A stretch of DNA of 64,000 nt from Acinetobacter lanii (GTDB taxonomy: Bacteria > Pseudomonadota > Gammaproteobacteria > Pseudomonadales > Moraxellaceae): assembly GCF_011578285.1 (NCBI RefSeq), contig NZ_CP049916.1, forward strand, positions 2,666,001 through 2,730,000, read 5' to 3'. Below, one piece after another: positions 9,998 through 20,537 of this stretch. Position 1 is the stretch's first letter, and every line of letters starts with the position of its first letter. A program made the position numbers and the translations under genes. Under the pieces are notes generated by a model. That model had not been told where the DNA came from, did not search any database, and saw only the letters and a list, made by a program, of their open reading frames with translations.

Positions 9998-11218
9998 TTA
10001 GCTGGCTTTTTTCTTCTTATTGAAACCGAGAATATCAAGCGGGAAAGATAAACCTAATGACACATCTGGTGCATCTTCGGTTAAACCAATCCCCAATGTT
10101 CCATTGACAATGGTTTCAGGACTGACACGCACACCTAAAGCCACAGCAAAAACTGCACTGGTTTGATCTGCAGCTTCATATTTTTCACCAGTGTTATAGG
10201 TGAATGAGGTATTGGTGTTAAAGGACTGTTGATATGACATGGTGAGTGACACATCGTAGTTAAACGAATAGGCAAAACCAAAAGAGAAACCACCGGTGAT
10301 GCCCGGTTCAAAGGTATCTAAAATACGGGTTTTACCATCTAACCCTTCACCTTCAGTATTTCCCCCACCACGTAACTGATTTAAACCTGACTCTTTAAAT
10401 CCATAGTTTGCAGAGACGGAAGCGAACAACACAATCGGGTCAATATATTTACGGGTACTTGCACCCAAACCCACAGAGTAATAACCCTTACCGGTCGACA
10501 AATCTTTTTCAGGGTTAATTTCATAAGGACTGTCGCCAGTTTTGGTTGAGACACTACCAAACAAGATTAAAGGCAAACGTCCTGCTTTCAGCGGGAACGG
10601 TTCCCAACGCGCACCAAGGTTAATATCACCCAAGCCTGCCGTAGTGGTATCTTTTAAATTGTCCGATTTTGCTACAAAAGGAACAGAGGCACTGAGGGTT
10701 AAGTTATCTAAAACCCCATATTGCCCAGTAATGGTATTGGTAATGGTATGACTGGCATCTTCATCTACCCGTAATTGATACAGTTGGCCGTCTTCTAAGG
10801 AGGCATTGATTTGAGAATCACGATAGTACGAATAATCTAAATCATAAAAAGTGGAGAGTTCCCCCTTTTTAATCAAAGAATATTGACGTTCATTCGAAGT
10901 AAAGACTTCTTGTAAATTGGTTTCTTGGGTGGCATCGCCTTCCTTTTTCTGCAAGGCATCTGCGGCCTGGTTTTCAGCCTTAGGCACTAAGGATGGCGTG
11001 GCATCTTTATCAAGCGTTGGTGTTTCAGCTTCGACTACCGGTTGAATTTCACTGCTAAATGCTGTGGCAGATTCGGCTACGGCAGGCGTTGCAACGTCGG
11101 TTTGATCCTTGAGCTCTTCCGCGTCAGATGCGATCACTTCATCGGCAGCATATGCACCACCCATGACGACCTGGATACTGATCGCAAGGATTGTTCTTTT
11201 CATCCATTGATTATTCAT
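9998..11218 (-). CDS. filC: FilC, outer-membrane barrel with FapF-like architecture
   Basis: The 406-residue protein has a signal peptide (cleavage near AYA-AD). An acidic, Ala/Glu-rich N-terminal stretch spans roughly residues 25-105. The segment ERQYSLIKKGELSTFYDLDY near residues 110-129 then begins a run of amphipathic beta strands to the C-terminus. That layout, a low-complexity N-terminal part before a barrel, is the one described for FapF, the secretion pore of the Pseudomonas Fap amyloid system, and the barrel is also of the 'phenol MetA degradation' or generic transporter type. The similarity to FapF is from memory of the architecture, not a computed alignment. It lies 38 bases after the peptidase-like filB. 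Confidence 0.8.
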   Translation of the reverse strand: MNNQWMKRTILAISIQVVMGGAYAADEVIASDAEELKDQTDVATPAVAESATAFSSEIQPVVEAETPTLDKDATPSLVPKAENQAADALQKKEGDATQETNLQEVFTSNERQYSLIKKGELSTFYDLDYSYYRDSQINASLEDGQLYQLRVDEDASHTITNTITGQYGVLDNLTLSASVPFVAKSDNLKDTTTAGLGDINLGARWEPFPLKAGRLPLILFGSVSTKTGDSPYEINPEKDLSTGKGYYSVGLGASTRKYIDPIVLFASVSANYGFKESGLNQLRGGGNTEGEGLDGKTRILDTFEPGITGGFSFGFAYSFNYDVSLTMSYQQSFNTNTSFTYNTGEKYEAADQTSAVFAVALGVRVSPETIVNGTLGIGLTEDAPDVSLGLSFPLDILGFNKKKKAS

Positions 11219-11256
11219 TTTGGTCCTACCAAAGTTTGTTTAATTTTTTTAATTTA

Positions 11257-12090
11257 TTACTTACGTTTATAATAGAGACGCATGAAGCTTGTAATTGGCT
11301 GATTGTACGTCGATGAGTTAGGGTCGCGGTCAATCACCTTACGCATGGTCGATGCTTTGTCTGCAATGCGGTTCATATAATCTGTAGAAAATTGTGCATC
11401 CACCAATGCATATCGATTGATGGTGGCATCATCAACATGCCTTAAATCGGCTTCTTGTAAAGCCAACAGATTTTTTTGTTGCTCGGCTGGCACATTAATC
11501 AAAAATAAAGTGTTGTTTTCCCAAATTTGTTTAAAACGTTCTTGATCGAAGCTGATATTACCCAATGCTGGGTCTGCCACATAGACTCGACCATCTTTAT
11601 AAGCTTTAAAAACCACAAAATGTTTAAAACCCGCATAATTGATCGGGACAATTGCGGGTTGTTGTTGCTTAATCAGATCAGCGAATTCACCTTTATATCC
11701 GCCACTTTCAAAGCCTAAAGCTGTAACAAAGCGTTTCATGTCTAACAATGAGAAGCTTCGGCGTTCTACGATACGATCATATTCACCGAATCTTAATAAC
11801 CCTTCCATGGTTTGTTGTTCGGTTAAATTTAAACCTACATACCCATTTAAGACTGTGGTGAGTGCTGCGGATCCACAGCTATAGTCATAGGCTTGACGCA
11901 CAATGCCACGAAATTGATTTTCTAATGCAGGTTTAATTTTCACCATTTCACGGTGATTACGGGTAAAGGATTTTTCTCGAGGATCAGCAATTTCTGAGTA
12001 ATAGACTGCTTCAGCAGGTTGCTCTTTTATATCTAGGGCGTGACTGGCAAAGTAATACATCATTGCCGCACCTATAGTAAGTTCTATCAT
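11257..12090 (-). CDS. filB: FilB, C39 peptidase-like protein
   Basis: The 277-residue protein has a hydrophobic N-terminus and a C39-type papain-like fold signature. Q66 and C72 lie in RQAYDYSCGSAAL, and H157 and D173 in the stretch from GFKHFVVF to VADPALG, so the full catalytic set appears intact. C39 domains cleave leader peptides after double glycine in bacteriocin exporters. The Fap amyloid locus also carries a C39-type protein, FapD, next to its pore. A role in processing or handling FilA for export is therefore plausible but unproven. No strong ribosome site precedes the ATG at 12090. The gene follows filA after a terminator-like hairpin. Confidence 0.83.
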   Translation of the reverse strand: MIELTIGAAMMYYFASHALDIKEQPAEAVYYSEIADPREKSFTRNHREMVKIKPALENQFRGIVRQAYDYSCGSAALTTVLNGYVGLNLTEQQTMEGLLRFGEYDRIVERRSFSLLDMKRFVTALGFESGGYKGEFADLIKQQQPAIVPINYAGFKHFVVFKAYKDGRVYVADPALGNISFDQERFKQIWENNTLFLINVPAEQQKNLLALQEADLRHVDDATINRYALVDAQFSTDYMNRIADKASTMRKVIDRDPNSSTYNQPITSFMRLYYKRK

Positions 12091-12238
12091 AATATTAACT
12101 ATTCTAGTTATGGCTATCTTTGCCTAGCTCATTCTTGTGTTTATGACTGAGTTAAACTCATTTTTTATTATTGATAAGATACCGTTTTTTAAATAAAAAG
12201 ACAGTAAATTATGCATTCATCCATGAATTTTTTTGAAA

Positions 12239-12267
12239 AAAAAACGCGTGACGAACACGCGTTTTTT
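12239..12267 (-). terminator. Terminator-like hairpin between filA and filB
   Basis: A perfect inverted repeat (arms aaaaaacgcgtg and cacgcgtttttt, loop acgaa) starts 12 bases after the filA stop. On the minus strand it ends in a U-run, so most filA transcripts should stop here. The genes filB to filF would then be read at lower level or from a second promoter in 12091-12238. Confidence 0.82.
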
Positions 12268-12278
12268 AAAAAATTAGA

Positions 12279-13124
12279 TTAGTGACCTGTAATACTGATC
12301 GTTGATCCGCCCATATTCAGGCCTTTAATTTCAATATCGCCAATCGATTTAGCTGCTGCAGAACCTAAATGAACACCACCCACGTATGCACTGATATTTT
12401 GCGCAGCAGGTTTGATATAAAGACCATCTGTGGTCACACCAATTTTAGCATTTGCACCTAAACTGGTTTTACCTGTTTCAACCACTTGGATGCTGTCCAA
12501 TACGATTGAACCACCGCCTGCATTGTCTTTGATACCCAAGTTAGTCAGTTTAAGACCACCGGTAATTTCAGAGTTTAAGTTGATCATCGCACCTTGAGGT
12601 GTAGCCCCCAATTGTACGTTAGCAGCAACAGAACCCAATTCAACATTTAGACCTGTAAGAATTTCATTTACCGTCCCAGTCGTACCACGAACTACGCCGT
12701 TAGTCGTACCAGACGCTGCAACACCAATTGGACCAACTGCGATTTTCATGCCCGTAACATTGGCTGCAACATTCAAGAATGCACCGCCTTTATCTGCAGT
12801 ACCCGCATCTGAATCAATCACTAAATCAACCAAATTTTTAGTGGTGTCAGTTTGCGTAATCGAGATCCCTTTAGTTGCTTCATTACCAAGCACAATCGCA
12901 CCGGCTTTAGATGTACCACCTAGCGCTGTATCCGCTAAACCGTCATTGTCGTGAATGAATAATTGGTCCACTGTAATCGCACCGCCATCAAGCTTAATAC
13001 CAATGTTGATACCATCTTGACCTGTAGTAGAGCTCAGTGACGCATCATCCATTGCCTGCATTGCCATCGCATTTGCACTTACAGCAATTGAAGAAACCAA
13101 AGCAACTTTAGTAAATAATTTCAT
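12279..13124 (-). CDS. filA: FilA, secreted repetitive protein (DUF6160-like)
   Basis: The 281-residue product has a clear signal peptide (MKLFTKVALVSSIAVSANAMA). It is followed by DDASLSSTTGQDGINIGIKL, a motif I associate with FilA and DUF6160-type exported proteins. The mature part is rich in Gly, Ala, Asn, Thr and Val, has short beta-type segments and no cysteines, as expected for a fibre or surface protein. I chose the ATG at 13124 because GGGAG stands at the right distance upstream. An in-frame start at 13154 would add ten residues before the signal peptide. It is the first gene of the locus, divergent from pabB, and is probably the most highly expressed because a hairpin follows it. Confidence 0.82.
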   Translation of the reverse strand: MKLFTKVALVSSIAVSANAMAMQAMDDASLSSTTGQDGINIGIKLDGGAITVDQLFIHDNDGLADTALGGTSKAGAIVLGNEATKGISITQTDTTKNLVDLVIDSDAGTADKGGAFLNVAANVTGMKIAVGPIGVAASGTTNGVVRGTTGTVNEILTGLNVELGSVAANVQLGATPQGAMINLNSEITGGLKLTNLGIKDNAGGGSIVLDSIQVVETGKTSLGANAKIGVTTDGLYIKPAAQNISAYVGGVHLGSAAAKSIGDIEIKGLNMGGSTISITGH

Positions 13125-13334
13125 GGTGTACTCTCCCAAGAGTATTTTTTTCATTTTTTTACTACTCTCCGTGTTTTTCGGTGTTTTTTATTTTTTTACA
13201 CCTGAAACGTCATTCCTTGAGCAGTCCGATTTGCACTATTAAATTAACCTTATGTTATCTTGTTATCAACATCTGATTTAAAAATACGACCTATTCCCGA
13301 TAAACGGCGATAGTGTGACTTGGTAGTTAGTAAC

Positions 13335-14729
13335 ATGCTAGATTCGGAACAAAATTTAAGCCCTCACTCTCACTTTTTAAACAGTTCTTTTTTCAAGAAA
13401 AATTTAAAAATTGGGCAGCTTTCCCCAGCTCAAATTTTGCAAAAATTACAGCATTTGAAAGCTTGTATTTATCTTGAAAATCACCATCAGCCTGTCATCG
13501 CTGTATTACCAAAACAGTTTTATCTGGCTCAAAACAACCTTGTTCAGGTTTTTTCTCGTCAAACTCACTTCGAATATGAAGCAGAATCTAAACATGTAGA
13601 CCTGCTTTCTTTTGTTCAATTGGCACCGGAGGCTGTTCAAGATCAACAAAAATGCACGCATGAATTTCGTGGCGGCTACCTGGGTTTTATTGACTATAAT
13701 TTTGCAGCGAGTCAGCAGATTGAATCAAATCTAAAGCCGCAGCCGAATCTATTTATTGGACGTTATGAAAGTTATTTGAAACTGGAAAATGATCAATGGT
13801 TTTTCTATAGTGATGAGTCTGAAGCAGAAGATTTATATGCTTGTATTTCAGGGGCTTTAAATCAAGAAACACAAAACTCCTTTGCGTTAACCCAAGCCTG
13901 TACAGCAACTTGGGAGAAAAACCAATACCAGCATGCGTTTAAAAAAGTGCAAGATTATATTGTTGCCGGTGACTGTTACCAAATCAATTTAACGCAAACC
14001 TTTGCGGGTCAAGCAACAGGTGAATTGATTGACACTGCTCAAGCCTTTTGGTCACTGACTGATGCGCCTTATTCAGGGTATTTAAAACTGGATGATTTTG
14101 AACTTTTAAGCTGCTCACCTGAATTGTTCATTGATTTTGAACCAAATCGTAAATTGGTGACGAAACCGATCAAAGGTACCATGCCTCGTTTTGCTGATCC
14201 TGAGCAAGATGAAAGTTCGAAACAAACCTTGGCTGATTCAGAAAAAGATCAGGCCGAAAATGTGATGATCGTTGATCTACTGCGTAATGATTTAAGTGTC
14301 TACGCTGAGATTGGATCGGTTAAAACCCCAAAGCTTTTTAATATTGAATCCTTTAATCAGGTTCATCATATGGTCAGTGAAGTTGAAGCCACCTTAAAAG
14401 CTGATGTCAATCCATTTGAGGTGCTGCTTTCCGCGCTACCGGGTGGTTCAATCACAGGAGCGCCAAAAATCCGTGCCATGCAAATTATTGAAGAATTGGA
14501 AAGTGCACCACGTGGAGCTTACTGTGGCTCAATGGGCTATTTTAATTTTGATGGTACAGGATCTTGGAACATCTTAATTCGCAGTATCCAAAAATATCAG
14601 GATGACGTTTCGCTTTGGGCAGGCGGTGGCATTACCATTGCATCAGATTGCGATGCTGAATATCAGGAATGTTTCGACAAAGTAGAAGCCATGCTTGATC
14701 TACTCAATACTTGGTATAGGCCTGAATGA
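13335..14729 (+). CDS. pabB: Aminodeoxychorismate synthase component I PabB
   Basis: PabB converts chorismate and ammonia to 4-amino-4-deoxychorismate for p-aminobenzoate and folate synthesis, working with glutaminase PabA. The C-terminal chorismate-binding domain is intact: KPIKGTMPR, a segment reading VMIVDLLRNDLS, and LPGGSITGAPKIRAM are all typical. The alternative is anthranilate synthase TrpE, but the length (464 residues) and the KPIKGT form in place of the longer TrpE N-terminus favour PabB. The first ATG at 13335 is preferred; an in-frame TTG at 13320 precedes it. It is monocistronic, ending at a strong hairpin. Confidence 0.92.
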   Translation: MLDSEQNLSPHSHFLNSSFFKKNLKIGQLSPAQILQKLQHLKACIYLENHHQPVIAVLPKQFYLAQNNLVQVFSRQTHFEYEAESKHVDLLSFVQLAPEAVQDQQKCTHEFRGGYLGFIDYNFAASQQIESNLKPQPNLFIGRYESYLKLENDQWFFYSDESEAEDLYACISGALNQETQNSFALTQACTATWEKNQYQHAFKKVQDYIVAGDCYQINLTQTFAGQATGELIDTAQAFWSLTDAPYSGYLKLDDFELLSCSPELFIDFEPNRKLVTKPIKGTMPRFADPEQDESSKQTLADSEKDQAENVMIVDLLRNDLSVYAEIGSVKTPKLFNIESFNQVHHMVSEVEATLKADVNPFEVLLSALPGGSITGAPKIRAMQIIEELESAPRGAYCGSMGYFNFDGTGSWNILIRSIQKYQDDVSLWAGGGITIASDCDAEYQECFDKVEAMLDLLNTWYRPE

Positions 14730-14761
14730 TAAAAAGCGACTCTATTGAGTCGCTTTTTATC
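14728..14761. terminator. Bidirectional terminator between pabB and hisC
   Basis: A 15-base perfect inverted repeat (14728-14742 with 14747-14761, core agcgactc/gagtcgct, loop tatt) overlaps the pabB stop codon. It has T-runs on both sides. Confidence 0.87.
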
Positions 14762-14849
14762 ATGAATATCTCACCTTACGAGGCAATGCTTGACACCTTT
14801 AACAAGGAAGGCGTTCCCTCGTTTACCCAAGCAGAGTCAGGGTGGATTT

Positions 14850-15944
14850 CTAAGCCAAAATATCGTTTTTCAATGTGTCCACTAAACGTTGATTTTGCTC
14901 GTCGGTTCCAACGGTAATGCGTAGGAACTGATTAATGCGTGGCTTGTTAAAGTAACGCACGATAATGCCACGTTCACGCAGTTCAGTAGCCAATTCACCT
15001 GCATCTTTGCTTGGTAGTGATGCAAAAATAAAGTTCGCTTTTGATGGTAAAACTTTAAAACCAATCTCAGTCAATTGTGCAACCAGCTTTTCACGGCTCG
15101 CAATGACCTTTGCATTTTGCGCTTCAAAGTAAGCTTGATCTTCAAATGACGCCACCGCAGCTGCAATCGCAAAACGATCCATTGGATACGAATTAAAGCT
15201 ATTTTTAACCGCTTCAAGTGCTGCAATTAAATGTGGTTGTGCAATCGCAAAACCGACACGCAAACCTGCCAATGAACGTGATTTAGAGGTGGTCTGGCAA
15301 ACGACGAGATTCTCGTATTTTTCCACCAAAGCAACAGCAGATTCAGCACCAAAATCAACGTAAGCTTCGTCAATCACAACCACTGAATCAGGGTTGCCTT
15401 GAAGAATTTCTTCAATTGCAGACAGTCCTAATGCAATACTGGTCGGTGCGTTTGGATTGGTAATAATAATGCCACCATTCGGCTGTTTATAGTCATCCAC
15501 GATAATTTCAAAATCATCATTTAAAGGCAAAATTTTGGTGTTGTTGCTTAAACCAAAAAATTGACTATAGACCGGATAGAAACTGTAGGTAATATCAGGA
15601 TAAAGAATTGGTTTGTCTTGCACAAAAAACGCTTTGAAAATATGCGCTAAGACTTCATCTGAGCCATTTCCAACAAAGACATTTTCAACAGGTACATGCT
15701 GTTGTTTCGCAATGGCTTGTTTTAATACTGTTGCATCTGGGTCTGGATATAAACGCAAAACATCTGCTGAATTTACCAATACCGCTTGTACTGCCTCAAC
15801 GACTTTTGGCGACGGCGGATATGGGTTTTCATTGGTATTGAGTTTTAAAATATTTTGGATTTTTGGTTGTTCACCTGGGGTGTACGGTTCTAATTCACGT
15901 ACATCAGGACTCCAAAAACGCATTTTTTCTGTAGTGATCGACAT
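14850..15944 (-). CDS. hisC: Histidinol-phosphate aminotransferase HisC
   Basis: HisC transfers the amino group from glutamate to imidazole-acetol phosphate in histidine synthesis and uses pyridoxal phosphate. The 364-residue protein has the class II fold markers: the N-terminal NTNENPYPP motif, [10 protein letters not shown], and the PLP-lysine motif [16 protein letters not shown]. It is separated from hisD by about 200 bases that contain a palindromic repeat element, so coupling with hisD is uncertain. Confidence 0.96.
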   Translation of the reverse strand: MSITTEKMRFWSPDVRELEPYTPGEQPKIQNILKLNTNENPYPPSPKVVEAVQAVLVNSADVLRLYPDPDATVLKQAIAKQQHVPVENVFVGNGSDEVLAHIFKAFFVQDKPILYPDITYSFYPVYSQFFGLSNNTKILPLNDDFEIIVDDYKQPNGGIIITNPNAPTSIALGLSAIEEILQGNPDSVVVIDEAYVDFGAESAVALVEKYENLVVCQTTSKSRSLAGLRVGFAIAQPHLIAALEAVKNSFNSYPMDRFAIAAAVASFEDQAYFEAQNAKVIASREKLVAQLTEIGFKVLPSKANFIFASLPSKDAGELATELRERGIIVRYFNKPRINQFLRITVGTDEQNQRLVDTLKNDILA

Positions 15945-15961
15945 TCTATCTTCTCGGAGCT

Positions 15962-16020
15962 CCCTCTCCTTTTAGGAGAGGGTTAGGGAGAGGTTATCAT
16001 TCCCCTTTCCTAACCTCCCC
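15962..16020. repeat. Intergenic palindromic repeat, copy 2
   Basis: The hairpin ccctctcc-tttta-ggagaggg (15962-15982) continues with ttagggagagg and is followed after about 15 bases by cctaacctcccc. Sequence and layout match the element at 3355-3420. It lies between hisC and hisD. Confidence 0.72.
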
Positions 16021-16142
16021 AAACCATATTTGGCGCAAGAGAGGACGAACTCATTTCTAAATCAATGTTATCTAGTCTTTGGACTTTTTCGTCTACATTA
16101 TTGAGCAGAAGATTTCTCTAAGACTAGCACCTTATAATGAAA

Positions 16143-17435
16143 TCAATCTTGATAACGATAACGCGCAGATCTCGCATGGGCATCCAAGTTTTCTTGTTGC
16201 GCCAAAATATCTGCTGTTTTTGCCAAAGGTTTTACCCCTTGCTCAGAACACATGATCAAGCTTGAACGTTTTTGGAAATCATACACACCCAACGGTGAAG
16301 AAAAACGTGCTGTTCCTGAAGTTGGCAAGACATGGTTCGGCCCTGCACAGTAGTCACCAATCGCTTCAGGCGTATATCGTCCCATAAAGATTGCACCCGC
16401 ATGGCGAATATGTTCTGCCATTGCTTGTGGATCTTCTACGCACAACTGTAGATGCTCAGGAGCAACTTGGTTAATCAAATCAATGGCTTCTTGACGGTCT
16501 TTCACCAAGACCAAAGCACCACGATTGGCAATAGAAGTACGCGCAATATCCGCTTTTGGCAATGCAGCCAAATGCTCTTCAATCGCTTGTTCCACTTCAT
16601 TTAAAAGTGCTTCGTCTGGGGTGATGAAAATGGCTTGAGCAACAGTGTCGTGTTCTGCTTGAGACAATACGTCCATCGCCATCCATTTGGCATTATTGGC
16701 ACCTTCTGCATAGACCAAAATTTCAGAAGGTCCTGCAATCATGTCGATGCCGACTTGACCGAACACCGCACGTTTTGCCGCAGCAACGAAACGGTTGCCC
16801 GGACCCGTGATTTTATCTACCGATGGAATGGTTTCTGTACCATAGGCCAATGCAGCAACCGCTTGTGCACCACCAATGGTAAAGACACGACTTACCCCAG
16901 CCAAATATGCCGCAGCCAACACCAATGGATTCAACTCACCATTCGGTGCAGGTACCACCATAATAATTTCAGGCACACCCGCTACATGCGCAGGTACAGC
17001 ATTCATCAGTACAGATGAAGGATACGATGCCAAGCCACCCGGCACATAGATCCCGACACGATCAAGCGGTGTCACTTTTTGACCTAAGGTATTGCCTAAA
17101 GCATCGACATAGGTCCAGCCTTCTTGCTTCTGTGCTTGGTGAAATTCACGTACACGTTCTGCCGCCATTTCCAATGCTTCACGCACTTCAGTGGTTAAGC
17201 CTTCAAATGCTGCTTTGAGCGCTTCTTGAGTTAATTCTAATTCTGAAAATTGATGTGCTGGATGTCGATCGAATTGTTGAGTGAGTTTCAATACATGTGC
17301 ATCGCCATGTTGGCGTACATCTGCAATAATTTGGTCTACAGTTTTTAAAAGCTCTGGATCACTCACAGTTTCAAAAGCCAACAAGTCTTTAAAAACTTGC
17401 TTAAAGTTCTGCTCTTGAGTCGATAAACGTCGCAT
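16143..17435 (-). CDS. hisD: Histidinol dehydrogenase HisD
   Basis: HisD performs the last two oxidations from L-histidinol to L-histidine with NAD and a zinc ion. The protein has the characteristic segments [36 protein letters not shown] and [12 protein letters not shown] chose the ATG at 17435 (MRRLSTQEQ, 430 residues), which is the normal family length. An open frame continues upstream to 17576 but the extra 47 residues look non-conserved and overlap the promoter region. HisG lies upstream beyond a terminator, so the his genes are clustered but not one simple transcript. Confidence 0.95.
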   Translation of the reverse strand: MRRLSTQEQNFKQVFKDLLAFETVSDPELLKTVDQIIADVRQHGDAHVLKLTQQFDRHPAHQFSELELTQEALKAAFEGLTTEVREALEMAAERVREFHQAQKQEGWTYVDALGNTLGQKVTPLDRVGIYVPGGLASYPSSVLMNAVPAHVAGVPEIIMVVPAPNGELNPLVLAAAYLAGVSRVFTIGGAQAVAALAYGTETIPSVDKITGPGNRFVAAAKRAVFGQVGIDMIAGPSEILVYAEGANNAKWMAMDVLSQAEHDTVAQAIFITPDEALLNEVEQAIEEHLAALPKADIARTSIANRGALVLVKDRQEAIDLINQVAPEHLQLCVEDPQAMAEHIRHAGAIFMGRYTPEAIGDYCAGPNHVLPTSGTARFSSPLGVYDFQKRSSLIMCSEQGVKPLAKTADILAQQENLDAHARSARYRYQD

Positions 17436-17609
17436 CAATTTACCCACATGGATAGTTAGGAAAGTCTTAGTGTACCTTGTTTCTGAGGCTTTGTGGACAG
17501 TAACGCTAGACAGTTTTTTAAAAGCTGATTGAAAATATGATTGAAGCGAATTTGAAAAAGCTTTTTTTAGATTCAAGGATTTATTTTTTTAAATAAAATA
17601 ATTCGGTAA

Positions 17610-17633
17610 TAAAAAACCGCCCAATTGGACGGT
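17610..17633 (-). terminator. Terminator after hisG
   Basis: On the minus strand a seven-pair stem (accgtcc/gggcggt with one G-U pair, loop aatt) is followed by a run of U. It lies 20 bases after the hisG stop. Confidence 0.8.
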
Positions 17634-17652
17634 CTTTTAAAAGCTCAAACAA

Positions 17653-19870
<2,218 letters not shown>

Positions 19871-19965
19871 TGCAAAGACCTCTTATGGGACGATCGAGTG
19901 TATAAAAACCGCCTATTTTACTATAACTCTCTAAATTAATTCATTAGCTCGTACACTTTATCTAT

Positions 19966-19997
19966 AAAAAAAAGAGGTGTTTCAACCTCTTTTTTTG
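19966..19997. terminator. Terminator after hpf
   Basis: A 13-base inverted repeat (aaaaaaaagaggt and its complement, loop gtttca) sits just past the hpf stop. It should also isolate the bolA-murA-hisG promoter region downstream. Confidence 0.83.
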
Positions 19998-20018
19998 TTC
20001 ATTACCGACTAAATAATC

Positions 20019-20351
20019 CTAAATAGCAAGTGGCTGGAAATCCATTTGCATTTTACGATAGCGGGTCAGCTGCTTTTTTATTTTTTCAGTCAATTTTTTA
20101 ATCGAGGCGTACATATCATCGCCTGAGGCTTGTGCAAATAATTCCACACCCGGTAAACGTACAATCGCTTCCGCGATATGATTGGCACTGCCTTTTCTTG
20201 TCCTTTTATCGACTTGGTGATCCTTGGTAAGTTTCACTTGCATGCTGTTCACCTGATCGAGGTGCTTCGTCATGTCGGCAAATTTACAACGAATATTCTC
20301 TTCAATTGCAGGGGTAATACTTAAATGATGTCCACGAATTGTTATTTGCAT
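20019..20351 (-). CDS. hpf: Ribosome hibernation promoting factor, short form (HPF)
   Basis: HPF binds the 30S decoding region and promotes 100S ribosome dimers in stationary phase. The reading from the ATG at 20351 (MQITIRGHHLSITPAI) gives 110 residues, near the short HPF length, with a strong GGAGAGGGAAAGGA ribosome site before it. Longer starts up to 20408 are in frame but lack support. The gene follows rpoN with a 186-base gap, the usual rpoN-hpf neighbourhood. Confidence 0.92.
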   Translation of the reverse strand: MQITIRGHHLSITPAIEENIRCKFADMTKHLDQVNSMQVKLTKDHQVDKRTRKGSANHIAEAIVRLPGVELFAQASGDDMYASIKKLTEKIKKQLTRYRKMQMDFQPLAI

Positions 20352-20537
20352 AATCCTTTCCCTCTCCTTCCTCAGGATGTGAGTAAGTCTAAGCCTAAAC
20401 GTAACCATGACGGCACAGCAATCAAATAAACTTATGCAAAATCAGTCATGTATTCATTTAAACTTAGCCTCGTGTATTAAAAAAAGAGATTCATTATTTC
20501 GTCATAATGAGCCTTTAGAATACTCACACTTCATTTT

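Noticed and set aside
14762..14917. Short plus-strand frame reading MNISPYEAMLDTFNKEGV...
   Set aside because: The first 30 residues look protein-like, but it starts inside a terminator hairpin, has no ribosome site and overlaps the end of hisC in antisense. I kept it out, though it may be a gene remnant.
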